A stretch of DNA of 64,000 nt from UWMA-0277 sp965183885. Its GTDB lineage: Bacteria; Bacteroidota; Bacteroidia; Flavobacteriales; BACL11. Below, piece by piece: positions 52,878 to 61,556 of the stretch. Positions within the stretch are counted from its first letter, which is position 1. Each line of letters starts with the position of its first letter. The notes under the pieces were generated by a model, which was not told the DNA's origin, ran no database searches, and was given only the letters and a program-made list of their open reading frames with translations. The translations under genes and the position numbers were made by a program. The DNA is taken from contig OZ238992.1 in the NCBI GenBank assembly GCA_965183885.1, positions 1,488,001 to 1,552,000 on the forward strand. Direction: 5' to 3'.

Positions 52878-54098
52878 TTATTTTGGACTCTTCTTAAACT
52901 TCCTTTTATTATTCCATTGCTTCTTCTTTTTGTTCTTAGGAGCAATTTTATATTCTGGAGCTTTTTCAAACCCTTTTGGAAGCTCTAATTTTGGGACTTC
53001 TTTTTCAATTAATTTTTCAATATCTAAGAAATTACGCACTTGTTTCTGGTTGATGAAAGTAATAGCTTCTCCTGTTCTGTCAGCCCTAGCAGTACGCCCA
53101 ATTCTGTGTACATAATCTTCAGCATCATGAGGCACTTCATAGTTTATTACCAATTCAATTCCTTTAATATCTATCCCTCTGGATAAGATGTCTGTTGCAA
53201 CGAGTATTCTAATTTTCTTATTCTTGAAATCACGAATAGTATCTTCTCTTTGGTGTTGGTCTAAGCCCGAATGCATATCGCTGGCACGCATTCCTGCTTT
53301 ATTAAGGGTTTGTTTTATTTCTTTTACACTCTTTATACTAGAAGCAAAAATAAGTACATGGCTGAGGTCTTTTCCTTTGGCTCTTAAAATTTCTCGTACT
53401 AACTTTACTTTTTGGCTGTCATGAACCATATAAGCAGCTTGTGTAATTCCTGCCGCAGGTTTTGATATTGCTAAACTAATGCTCTCAGGATTTTTAAGCA
53501 GGGTATTTGCTAAATTCCTAATTTTAGGAGGCATAGTAGCGGAGAACAATAGGTTTTGCCTTTTTATAGGAAGCCTTTTTGCAATGGTCATGATATCATC
53601 ATAGAACCCCATATCTAACATACGGTCGGCCTCATCTAATATGAAGTGTTCAACTCCTGAAGTATTAAAATAATTAAACTTTAAGTGGGCTAATAATCTA
53701 CCTGGAGTACAGATGATAATATCGGTTCCTTTTACTAAAGCTTGTTTTTGTTTGTCAAATTCAGGTCCTGTTCCCCCTCCATAAATTGGGTATGATGATG
53801 AATTGGTAAAGTAAGAGAACCCTTCAATCTGCATATCAATTTGTTTGGCAAGCTCACGAGTTGGAGCTACAATAATTGCTTTTACTTTATTGGTTTGCTT
53901 TACTTTGGTAAGTTTATCTAAAATTGGTAAAACAAAAGCGGCTGTTTTTCCTGTTCCTGTTTGTGCACAGGCTATTAGGTCTTTTCCGTTTTGTATTATT
54001 GGTATTGCTTGTTCTTGTATTGGAGTGGCATTCTCAAAGCCCATCATGTCCAACCCTTCTTGCAGTTCGTTTCCAAACTTAAATGTTGTAAATTTCAT
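52878..54098 (-). CDS. rhlE: DEAD-box ATP-dependent RNA helicase (RhlE-like)
   Basis: 406 aa. Q motif GFENATPIQEQAIPII, Walker A AQTGTGKT, PTRELAKQ, TPGRL, DEAD in HFILDEADRMLDMGF, SAT in LLFSATMPP, VATDILSRGIDIKGI and HRIGRTARADRTGEA. The C-terminal tail is strongly basic (NKKKKQWNNKRKFKKSPK), as in RhlE/CsdA-type proteins that act on ribosome assembly or cold-stressed RNA. Start at 54098 is directly behind a -7-like box. Monocistronic in appearance. Confidence 0.95.
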   Translation of the reverse strand: MKFTTFKFGNELQEGLDMMGFENATPIQEQAIPIIQNGKDLIACAQTGTGKTAAFVLPILDKLTKVKQTNKVKAIIVAPTRELAKQIDMQIEGFSYFTNSSSYPIYGGGTGPEFDKQKQALVKGTDIIICTPGRLLAHLKFNYFNTSGVEHFILDEADRMLDMGFYDDIMTIAKRLPIKRQNLLFSATMPPKIRNLANTLLKNPESISLAISKPAAGITQAAYMVHDSQKVKLVREILRAKGKDLSHVLIFASSIKSVKEIKQTLNKAGMRASDMHSGLDQHQREDTIRDFKNKKIRILVATDILSRGIDIKGIELVINYEVPHDAEDYVHRIGRTARADRTGEAITFINQKQVRNFLDIEKLIEKEVPKLELPKGFEKAPEYKIAPKNKKKKQWNNKRKFKKSPK

Positions 54099-54102
54099 TG
54101 TG

Positions 54103-54110
54103 TAAAGATA
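54103..54110 (-). promoter_or_regulatory. Candidate -7 box for the DEAD-box helicase gene
   Basis: TATCTTTA on the minus strand matches TAnnTTTG at all but the last base and ends 4 nt before the ATG. If used, the transcript would begin at or within a few bases of the start codon. Confidence 0.35.
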
Positions 54111-54119
54111 GTAAAAGGA

Positions 54120-55490
54120 TTACTCTAAAAGAAACTTAAGAATTTTCATTTTAAGATTGGTAAAGGGAGTGTACTTTACATTGGGTTCAAATAAGAAAGA
54201 TTTGTGCAAGATACTTTTATAATGTGTAAAGCTATCGAATCCTGCTTTAGCATGATAATTTCCCATTCCACTAGCACCTACACCTCCAAAAGGAAGGTTA
54301 GGGTTGGACATATGTACTAAAGACTCATTAATTGCACCTCCTCCAAAAGAAATTTCATGAAGTATTTTTTTAATTACTTTTCTATTTTTGGAATAGATAT
54401 AAAGCGAAAGTGGTTTGTCTTTTCCTTTTACTTGTTTTATTGCAGTATCCAAATTATTGAAAGTAATAACAGGAAGTATAGGGCCAAATATCTCATCTTT
54501 CATTATCTGATCTTCGAAGCTGATATTATCTAGAATAGTCGGCTGTATAATCCTTTCTTTAGCATTATGTTCACCTCCACAATACACCTTGTTTTCAGGA
54601 ATAAGATTGGTTAACCTTTGAAAGTGTCCATCATTTATAATCTGAATATAATTCTCTTGTACTTCCTTAGTATTTGTATAGGTGTTCTCTATTTCCTCTT
54701 TTAATGCAGCTAGTAACTTATCTTTAATCTGTTCTTCTACTAATAAGTAGTCAGGAGCAATACAAGTTTGTCCAGCATTTAGGAATTTAGCCCATATTAT
54801 TCTTTTGGCTGTAAGCTTTAAGTCACAGTCGTTAAAAACAAAAGTTGGGCTTTTCCCTCCTAGTTCTAAAGTAACAGGAGTTAGGTTTTTAGCGGCAGCT
54901 TGGTAAATAATTTTTCCTACATTAGTACTGCCTGTAAAGAATATTTTATCCCATTTTTCTTGTAAGAGTTCAGTAGTGGTTTTTACACCGCCCTCAACTA
55001 CTGTAAGGTATTTTTTGTCAAAATTAGTATTAATGAGTTTGGCTAAAATATTACTGGTGTTACTAGGAATTTCACTTGGTTTTATAACAACTGTATTTCC
55101 AGCAGCAATAGCCGATATAGCAGGGATTAAAGCTATTTGGTAAGGATAGTTCCAAGCAGCAATTACAAGTACTGTTCCTAAAGGTTCTGGGATAATGTAG
55201 CTTTTAGCAGGGAAATTAGCAAGATTAGTTTTTACTCTTTTTTTCTTGCTCCAATTTTTAAGGTTGGCAATAGTACTGTTAAGCTCATGATAAATAAGTG
55301 CTAATTCAGCAATATAGGTTTCAAAAGCTGATTTCTTAAAGTCAGTATAGATGCCTTTATATAACGCTTCTTCACTTTCTTTTAAAATGCGTTTTAACTT
55401 TTTTAAAGTTTTAATCCTTAAAGCAACATCCTTTGTTGCATTGGTATTAAAAAAGTTTTTCTGATGATCTACTATTTCGTGAATGTCCAT
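54120..55490 (-). CDS. Aldehyde dehydrogenase family protein
   Basis: 456 aa; NAD(P)-dependent oxidation of aldehydes to acids, of the class 3 (fatty or aromatic aldehyde) size group. The motif PLGTVLVIAAWNYPYQIALI, cofactor loop FFTGSTNVGKIIYQAAAKNL, general base Glu in TLELGGKSPTFVF, catalytic Cys in NAGQTCIAPDYLLV and DEIFGPILPVITF are all present. The C-terminus (KMKILKFLLE) is short and hydrophobic. 17 bp separate it from the SDR gene upstream on the same strand. Confidence 0.93.
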   Translation of the reverse strand: MDIHEIVDHQKNFFNTNATKDVALRIKTLKKLKRILKESEEALYKGIYTDFKKSAFETYIAELALIYHELNSTIANLKNWSKKKRVKTNLANFPAKSYIIPEPLGTVLVIAAWNYPYQIALIPAISAIAAGNTVVIKPSEIPSNTSNILAKLINTNFDKKYLTVVEGGVKTTTELLQEKWDKIFFTGSTNVGKIIYQAAAKNLTPVTLELGGKSPTFVFNDCDLKLTAKRIIWAKFLNAGQTCIAPDYLLVEEQIKDKLLAALKEEIENTYTNTKEVQENYIQIINDGHFQRLTNLIPENKVYCGGEHNAKERIIQPTILDNISFEDQIMKDEIFGPILPVITFNNLDTAIKQVKGKDKPLSLYIYSKNRKVIKKILHEISFGGGAINESLVHMSNPNLPFGGVGASGMGNYHAKAGFDSFTHYKSILHKSFLFEPNVKYTPFTNLKMKILKFLLE

Positions 55491-55494
55491 TTTT

Positions 55495-55502
55495 CAAAGA
55501 TA
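55495..55502 (-). promoter_or_regulatory. Candidate -7 box for the aldehyde dehydrogenase gene
   Basis: TATCTTTG on the minus strand, an exact match to TAnnTTTG, ends 4 nt before the ATG at 55490. It overlaps the short gap after the SDR gene. No -33 TTG was found. Confidence 0.4.
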
Positions 55503-55507
55503 GGCTA

Positions 55508-56311
55508 TTATTTACGGCCTGTAAAGTTTTCCATAGTTTTGTAAATTCCCATAATACTGTCTGCAAACCAATCAAAGAAATTGATGGACATAAACGTTTG
55601 TCCAAATCGAGTAAAACGATAAATCCATCCGGGAATCGTAATAATTTTTTTGTTCTTTTCTATGGCTTTAATAATTGTTAATGCAGCATGCTCAGCATTC
55701 AAAATTGGAATCTTAGATTTTACACCATCAAACATTCCTGTATTGATGTAGTAGGGTAGGATAGTGGTGATTTTTATAGCTTTCCCTAATTGTTTCATCT
55801 CTAGTCGTAAACTGTCAGACCAAGCAAAAAGAGCCCACTTACTTGCAGCATATACTGACATTTTAGGGTTGGCAACCAATGCCGCAGAAGAAGCAATATT
55901 ACAAATGTGTCCTGAGTTCTTTTCCATCATCTTAGTTAAAAACTGATTGGTGATATGCATAGGAGCAGTAGTATTTATTTGCATGCTTTTATCTATATCA
56001 GCACTAGTATGTTCATTAAAATACTTGCCAACAACAATCCCTGCATTATTGATTAAAACATTAACCTCACCATGTTCTGCAATTACCTGCTCTGCTAAAG
56101 GTTTTAGTTTGTCTGTTTTTGTTACATCTATTTTGTAAGCACTAATATTTCCTAAAGAATTTAAATCATTTAAGGTTTGCTCAATGTTATTTTTGTTAAT
56201 ATCCCAAATAATAACCTTTGCATTTCGCTCTAAGGATAAGCGACTCATTATTTTTCCAATTCCTGAAGCCCCTCCAGTAATGAGTATGGTTTTATTTTTG
56301 AGTTTTGTCAT
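55508..56311 (-). CDS. Short-chain dehydrogenase/reductase
   Basis: 267 aa. Rossmann motif ILITGGASGIGKIMSRLSLE, the structural NNAGIVVG, catalytic Ser in CNIASSAALVANPK and Tyr-Lys in VYAASKWALFAW. The C-terminus (WIYRFTRFGQTFMSINFFDW) is hydrophobic, as in SDRs acting on lipids (retinol or 17-beta-HSD-like). Together with the aldehyde dehydrogenase it could form an alcohol-aldehyde-acid oxidation pair; this is inferred from adjacency only. Confidence 0.9.
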   Translation of the reverse strand: MTKLKNKTILITGGASGIGKIMSRLSLERNAKVIIWDINKNNIEQTLNDLNSLGNISAYKIDVTKTDKLKPLAEQVIAEHGEVNVLINNAGIVVGKYFNEHTSADIDKSMQINTTAPMHITNQFLTKMMEKNSGHICNIASSAALVANPKMSVYAASKWALFAWSDSLRLEMKQLGKAIKITTILPYYINTGMFDGVKSKIPILNAEHAALTIIKAIEKNKKIITIPGWIYRFTRFGQTFMSINFFDWFADSIMGIYKTMENFTGRK

Positions 56312-56398
56312 TCTATTTTCTTAATCTGATGATGTATTTTTTAATCTCTTTCTCACTCTTTAATTTTATGTTTGGAGAAACTAGTTTCATTTTTTTGC

Positions 56399-58060
56399 TT
56401 AAGAAATTTTTACTATTTTTCTGTAGGATATCTTATTGTCAATTTTTATTTCAAGAAGGAATATGCTTTGAGAGTATTTCTCTAGATTGATAAATGTTTT
56501 TTCTGAATTATTTTTAATAGTTTTTGTTTGTAGTAATTCTCTTTTTAAACTATAGAGATTAATAATTGCACTTTCTTTTATTAAATAGTTGCTAAAATCA
56601 ATAAACACATGTTTCTCAGTAGGGTTTGGGTAAATGATAATATTATTTAGCTCTTTTTTAGAAGTATGTAAGGTATCTATAGTTACTTCATTTTTTGATA
56701 ATATATTAGTTAAGGTAATTGTGTCTGTATATCTTCCTGAGCAATCCTCTCCATACCTTATGTAGGTGGAATCAAACTGAATACTATCTGTATAATATTC
56801 ATTTATTATTATAGAGGAATCCATTATTTCTGAGTAATAAGAGTAATCATTATTCATGAAATAAGAGGTGTCAAGGTAAGTTGATGAATAGAGTGTGTCA
56901 ATATTAGTCTTTGTTAAAGTAATGCTGTCAAAGAGATTTGGAACAGAACTATTATAAAGTATTAATAATCCTTCTAGACTTAACGCAATTACTATATCAT
57001 CTTTATTATCGCTATTTACATCGCCAATACTGAGTCCATGATGTTGATAATGACTTGATGAGGGGTCAATACTTATTCTGTTAAAATCTTTAAATTCATG
57101 AGATTTGTTTTCTTCATAGATTGAGATGCTTTCCCACCCTCCATGAACTGTAATAATCTCATTTAGCCCATCACAATCTAAATCAGAAATTTTTATTGGT
57201 TGTGGAATTTCATAAGATACTAGGTTTGTTTCTGATTTAAATTTTTTATTTATAGGGTCTTGTAAAAAAACAAAAAGCTTACCAGTTGGAAGATTACGGG
57301 AGATTGTTCCGACAATATCATTTAAACCATCTGAATTTACATCCCCAACATCAAAACCTCCAATCCAAGTATTTCCTACAAGTAATGTTGTGTCATGAAC
57401 AAATTCTTCAGTCGATTTTTGTAAATAGATATATATACCTGCTGAATAATGAATATCAGAATGATAAACTAAATCAGTTAGTCCATCATTATTTAAATCG
57501 ACAATTTCAATTTGATTCATAAAGGAATAGGGAGCAAATATAAAATCAGGGGTAAAACCATTTTCTGTTTGATATAATACACTAAGGAATGTGTCTTGAA
57601 TATGTGATACAACAATATCAAAGAGTGAATCATTATTAATATATCCTGTTTTTAAAGCATCTGGCCTTTCTCCACCACTATAAATATATTCAATGTTGTT
57701 AAGAGTACAAGAATCATTCATGTATATAATTGCAATACTATCGGAACATGCAATAATAATATCATTAAAGTTATTATTATCTATATCGCATATATCTATT
57801 GCTGAGATGCTGTAAAATATCTCTTCAGATACTATCTTATTATTAATATTTCCAATACTATCTTGTATAAATACACATAATTCAGTTCCTTCAGAAGTTA
57901 TAATGTCAGCTCTCCCATCATTATTAATGTCATCAACACAAACTATTCCATTTTGGCGCGGTAATTCTATAGTTTGATTCTTGTTAAAATTAATTTGAGC
58001 ATGTGATAAATGAAAAAAAAGTAATTGTAAGATTAAGAAGAATGATATTTTTGTATTCAT
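56399..58060 (-). CDS. T9SS-exported FG-GAP/VCBS repeat protein
   Basis: 553 aa, with a signal peptide (TKISFFLILQLLFFHLSHAQ). Calcium-binding loops of the FG-GAP type recur: DINNDGRADI, DLNNDGLTDL, DVNSDGLNDI, DLDCDGLNEI and DVNSDNKDDI, which suggests a beta-propeller. A linker rich in Ser, Asp and Tyr (residues 375-460) follows, then a type-A T9SS sorting domain (IIIYPNPTEKHVFIDFSNY ... KIVKIS). Function otherwise unknown; such proteins are surface exposed. Gene flanked by short AT-rich gaps; the terminator at 58101 belongs to the operon upstream. Confidence 0.88.
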   Translation of the reverse strand: MNTKISFFLILQLLFFHLSHAQINFNKNQTIELPRQNGIVCVDDINNDGRADIITSEGTELCVFIQDSIGNINNKIVSEEIFYSISAIDICDIDNNNFNDIIIACSDSIAIIYMNDSCTLNNIEYIYSGGERPDALKTGYINNDSLFDIVVSHIQDTFLSVLYQTENGFTPDFIFAPYSFMNQIEIVDLNNDGLTDLVYHSDIHYSAGIYIYLQKSTEEFVHDTTLLVGNTWIGGFDVGDVNSDGLNDIVGTISRNLPTGKLFVFLQDPINKKFKSETNLVSYEIPQPIKISDLDCDGLNEIITVHGGWESISIYEENKSHEFKDFNRISIDPSSSHYQHHGLSIGDVNSDNKDDIVIALSLEGLLILYNSSVPNLFDSITLTKTNIDTLYSSTYLDTSYFMNNDYSYYSEIMDSSIIINEYYTDSIQFDSTYIRYGEDCSGRYTDTITLTNILSKNEVTIDTLHTSKKELNNIIIYPNPTEKHVFIDFSNYLIKESAIINLYSLKRELLQTKTIKNNSEKTFINLEKYSQSIFLLEIKIDNKISYRKIVKIS

Positions 58061-58100
58061 AAGTTTTTAGACTTATTTATTTTTTTATATACAATAATAC

Positions 58101-58134
58101 AAAAAAGAAAACCCCCAACAAAATGCTGAGGGTT
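58101..58134 (-). terminator. Rho-independent terminator of the beta-oxidation operon
   Basis: On the minus strand AACCCTCAGCA (58134-58124) pairs with TGTTGGGGGTT (58120-58110) over all 11 positions, including two G-T pairs, with a 3-nt loop, followed by TTCTTTTTT. It begins 23 bp after the acyl-CoA dehydrogenase stop. Confidence 0.85.
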
Positions 58135-58156
58135 CTCAATAAAAGTTTAATTGTAA

Positions 58157-59938
58157 TTAAAAACAATACTTATTTTCTTCAATTAATTTAGAAGCTATTG
58201 CCCTTCTCATTTCTTTAGGGTTAATAGTGTACCCCTTAGTAAAGCGTTTAAGTCCCATTAATAGCATTCTTTGTTCATCACCTTCAGCAAAAGACAGGAT
58301 TACTTCTTCTCCTGATTGGTTACAGTCTTTAATAGCTTGATATAAGAATAGTTTAGCCATCATTATTTTATGCTCTGCGGCAGCTTCTCCATTTTTAAGT
58401 GCTAATTTCTCAGTTCTTAGTATTGTTGATTCAGCAGCATATACTGCAATTACCATGTCAGCCAAGTCCATTAATACTTCTTGCTCCTTTTCAATACCCA
58501 TTGCATAATGTTGTGCTGCTTTTCCAGCAGTCATAAGTATTGCCTTTTTTAGTTTCTTAATGTGCTCTTTTTCTACTGCAAAAAGGATGCTTTCATCAGG
58601 TTTGTCAAACGATGGGATACTCATTAAATCTCCAGCAACCTTCATTGCAGGTCCCATAATATCTAATTCACCTTTCATTGCTTTTTTAAGTATCATACCT
58701 ACTAAAAGCATTCTGTTTATTTCGTTTGTTCCTTCATAGATCCGTGAAATCCTGGCATCACGATAAGCAGCTTCCATTGGGGCATCAGCTGAATAACCCA
58801 TCCCACCATAAATTTGGATTCCTTCATCTGAGCAATGTTGAATAGTCTCTGATCCTAGAACTTTTACTATAGAACACTCAATAGCGTATTCTTCAACCCC
58901 TTTTAGGTGTGCTTGTTGATGATCCATTCCTTCTCCCTCAAGTTTCTCTATGTTCTTTTCTATATCACTACCAGCACGATAAGTCGCTGATTCAATTGCA
59001 TAATTTCTAACGGACATATCTGCTAGTTTGTATTTTATAGCTCCAAATTTTGAAATTGGAATTCCAAACTGAATACGCTCATTTGCATATTGAGTAGAAA
59101 GAGAGATTACTCTTCTGCAGGCGCTTAATACTCCTGCCGATAGTTTAATCCTACCTACATTTAGAGCATTCATTGCAATTTTAAACCCATTTCCTCGGCC
59201 TCCTAATAATTGCTCAACAGGAACTTTTACATCATTAAAGAATACTTGTCGAGTAGATGAAGAATTGAGTCCTAGTTTATGTTCTTCTTCCCCTAAAGTG
59301 ATACCCTCCATTCCTTTTTCTAAGATGAACCCTGTAATGTTTTTATCATCTTCTATACGAGCAAATACTATAAATACGTCAGCAAAACCAGCATTTGAGA
59401 TCCACATTTTTTGCCCTGTAATAAGGTAGTGTTTACCATCCTCGGTAAGTACTGCTTTTGTTTTTCCAGAGTTAGCATCTGACCCTGCTCCAGGTTCTGT
59501 TAAACAGTAGCAACCCATCCATTCCCCTGAAGCTAACTTAGGTAAATATTTTTCTCTTTGTTCTGAGTTTCCATAGAGTTGTATTGGTAAAGTTCCAATT
59601 CCAGTATGTGCACCAAAGGCAGTAGAGAAAGAACCATTAGCTCCTGAAATTCTATCACAAATAAGTACAGAAGTATTGAATGGCATTCCCATTCCTCCAT
59701 AAGCTTCAGGAACTCCAATTCCTAATAGCCCTAAGTCTCCAGCTTTTTTCATGCAGTCTAAAGTTAACTGATAGTCTTTCTTTTCAAACTGTTCTCTTTT
59801 AGGATCTAGTTCTTTTTCTACAAATTCTTTTGTTGCAGCGGCCATCATTAACTGATCTTCACTAAAATCTTCTGGAATAAAAATAGCTGCTGCTTCTTGG
59901 TCTTTTATGAGGAATTCTCCTCCTTTTATAGTTGTCAT
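58157..59938 (-). CDS. Acyl-CoA dehydrogenase
   Basis: 593 aa, flavin enzyme for the first step of beta-oxidation. Core motifs: CYCLTEPGAGSDANSGKTKA, ITGQKMWISNAGFADVFIVF, GGRGNGFKIAMNALNVGRIK, and the second signature region QIYGGMGYSADAPMEAAYRD with ARISRIYEGTNEINRMLL. The catalytic Glu lies in YEGTNE. It is longer than ordinary short-chain enzymes (about 380 aa) because of an extra C-terminal helical domain of about 190 residues, as in the very-long-chain type. Last gene of the operon, 17 bp after the thiolase gene. Confidence 0.94.
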   Translation of the reverse strand: MTTIKGGEFLIKDQEAAAIFIPEDFSEDQLMMAAATKEFVEKELDPKREQFEKKDYQLTLDCMKKAGDLGLLGIGVPEAYGGMGMPFNTSVLICDRISGANGSFSTAFGAHTGIGTLPIQLYGNSEQREKYLPKLASGEWMGCYCLTEPGAGSDANSGKTKAVLTEDGKHYLITGQKMWISNAGFADVFIVFARIEDDKNITGFILEKGMEGITLGEEEHKLGLNSSSTRQVFFNDVKVPVEQLLGGRGNGFKIAMNALNVGRIKLSAGVLSACRRVISLSTQYANERIQFGIPISKFGAIKYKLADMSVRNYAIESATYRAGSDIEKNIEKLEGEGMDHQQAHLKGVEEYAIECSIVKVLGSETIQHCSDEGIQIYGGMGYSADAPMEAAYRDARISRIYEGTNEINRMLLVGMILKKAMKGELDIMGPAMKVAGDLMSIPSFDKPDESILFAVEKEHIKKLKKAILMTAGKAAQHYAMGIEKEQEVLMDLADMVIAVYAAESTILRTEKLALKNGEAAAEHKIMMAKLFLYQAIKDCNQSGEEVILSFAEGDEQRMLLMGLKRFTKGYTINPKEMRRAIASKLIEENKYCF

Positions 59939-59955
59939 CTTAATAAGGTTTTAAA

Positions 59956-61134
59956 TTATAATATTTCAAAAATACCTGCTGCTCCTTGTCCTGCTCCAAC
60001 ACACATGGTTACCATTCCGTATTTTTGATCTCTTCTTTTCATTTCGTTAATTAATTGTACCGTTATTTTTCCTCCAGTGCATCCTAAAGGATGTCCTAAA
60101 GCAATGGCACCTCCATTTACATTTACAATATCTGGATTTAAGCCAAGTTCACGAATTACAGCTAATGATTGTGAGGCAAAGGCTTCATTTAATTCTATTT
60201 GCTCAATGTCATCTAGTTTTAGTCCTGCTTTTGCTAATGCCATAGGTACTGCTTCTACAGGTCCTATTCCCATATGTTTTGGTTCTACTCCAGCAACTGA
60301 ATAGCTCAATAGTTTTGCAATAGGCTTTACATTAAGTTCGTTTACCATTTTTTCCGACATTAAAATAACAAAAGCTGCACCGTCTGATGTTTGTGACGCA
60401 TTACCTGCTGTTACACAGCCTTCTTGAGCAAATACAGGTCTTAGCTTTGCTAGTGCTTCAACTGAACCTCCTTTTCTAGGGCCTTCATCAGTATCAACTA
60501 CATAGCTTCTTTCTTGTCTTTTCTCATTTTTGTCTAAGTAGGTTTCCTTCACTGTTATAGGAGCAATACCACTTTTAAAGTAGCCTTTTTCAATTGCATT
60601 TAATGCTTTTTTATGTGAGTTGAATGCAAATTCATCTTGGTCGGCTCTGCTAATTTTCCATTTGTCAGCTACAGCCTCGGCAGTTAAGCCCATATTCCAG
60701 TACCAATCTGAGTTGTCTTTAGCTACATCATAGTTGGGAATAATTCTCCATCCTCCAAATGGGATAGGAGACATAGACTCTACACCTCCTGCAATAATAC
60801 AATCTGCCATACCACTTTGGATTTTTGCATTTGCAATTGCAATGGTTTCTAACCCTGAAGAACAGTATCTGTTTACTGTCATTCCTGGAACTTTTATAGT
60901 GTCGAGTCCCATTAAAGAAATCATACGACCAATATTTAATCCTTGTTCAGCTTCAGGGGTTGCATTTCCACAAATTACATCATCAATTTTATCCTTATCT
61001 AATTCTGGTACAGAAGCTACTAAGTGTTTTATTACATCTGCTGCTAAGTCATCTGGTCGTGTGAATCGGAAAACACCTTTTCCTGATTTTCCTACTGCTG
61101 ATCGGTATCCTGCTACTATATATGCTGTATTCAT
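59956..61134 (-). CDS. fadA: Acetyl-CoA C-acyltransferase (thiolase)
   Basis: 392 aa; cleaves 3-ketoacyl-CoA in beta-oxidation. The nucleophilic Cys is in TVNRYCSSGLETIAIANAKI, GGVESMSPIPFGGW follows, LNEAFASQSLAVIRELG and the His in NVNGGAIALGHPLGCTGG, and the second Cys in MVTMCVGAGQGAAGIFEIL. All active-site motifs are intact. It follows the four-helix-bundle gene in the operon. Confidence 0.95.
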   Translation of the reverse strand: MNTAYIVAGYRSAVGKSGKGVFRFTRPDDLAADVIKHLVASVPELDKDKIDDVICGNATPEAEQGLNIGRMISLMGLDTIKVPGMTVNRYCSSGLETIAIANAKIQSGMADCIIAGGVESMSPIPFGGWRIIPNYDVAKDNSDWYWNMGLTAEAVADKWKISRADQDEFAFNSHKKALNAIEKGYFKSGIAPITVKETYLDKNEKRQERSYVVDTDEGPRKGGSVEALAKLRPVFAQEGCVTAGNASQTSDGAAFVILMSEKMVNELNVKPIAKLLSYSVAGVEPKHMGIGPVEAVPMALAKAGLKLDDIEQIELNEAFASQSLAVIRELGLNPDIVNVNGGAIALGHPLGCTGGKITVQLINEMKRRDQKYGMVTMCVGAGQGAAGIFEIL

Positions 61135-61148
61135 TTTAAAATAGATTT

Positions 61149-61176
61149 TAGTATTTAGACATTAGATTTTAGATAG
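61149..61176. repeat. TAGTATTTAGACATTAGAT-type intergenic repeat
   Basis: The sequence TAGTATTTAGACATTAGATT followed by TTAGATAG lies just downstream of the four-helix-bundle gene. TAGTATTTAGATGTTAGATT, differing at only 2 of 20 positions, occurs after gltA at 45511-45530. A related stretch in the other orientation (TCTATTGTCTAATATCTAAC, 61520-61539) lies on the other side of the same gene. Confidence 0.5.
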
Positions 61177-61210
61177 TTTTGAAATGAAAAATTCATCTTT
61201 GTATCTCTTC

Positions 61211-61513
61211 TCAGTCTATAATTATTTTAGTAATTTCTTTTTTAGTTATTAATTTTAATTCTGATGTTAGTAATAATTGTGTTTTTAATTCATAAGAGGA
61301 ACCTTGGGCAATTCCAAGAAAATAAATAAACTCTTTATTTGAGTTTCTTCCTGCACCTTCTGCAATATTTGAAGGGATTGAAATAGCACATTTTTTAATT
61401 TGGGATGTTAAGCCGTATTGCTCATCTTTAGGTAAATCACTGATGGTAATATAAACTTGTGTTACCAAGTCCATAGCTTTTCTCCAAATTTCTAATTTTT
61501 CTAAATTGTGCAT
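61211..61513 (-). CDS. Four-helix-bundle protein of the 23S rRNA intervening-sequence family
   Basis: 100 aa. LEIWRKAMDLVTQVYIT, KDEQYGLTSQIKKCAISIPS and NIAEGAGRNSNKEFIYFLGI with AQGSSYELKTQLLLTSELKL are the family pattern: four helices and the SIPSNIAEG turn. Proteins of this family were first seen in intervening sequences of 23S rRNA genes and otherwise sit alone between genes; their function is unknown. It lies between fadB and the thiolase gene on the same strand, flanked by short ATCTAA-rich repeats. The fourth helix looks short (ends KKEITKIIID), so the 3' end may be truncated. Confidence 0.88.
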   Translation of the reverse strand: MHNLEKLEIWRKAMDLVTQVYITISDLPKDEQYGLTSQIKKCAISIPSNIAEGAGRNSNKEFIYFLGIAQGSSYELKTQLLLTSELKLITKKEITKIIID

Positions 61514-61556
61514 TTCTTGTCTATTGTCTAATATCTAACATCTTAATATTGGAACT

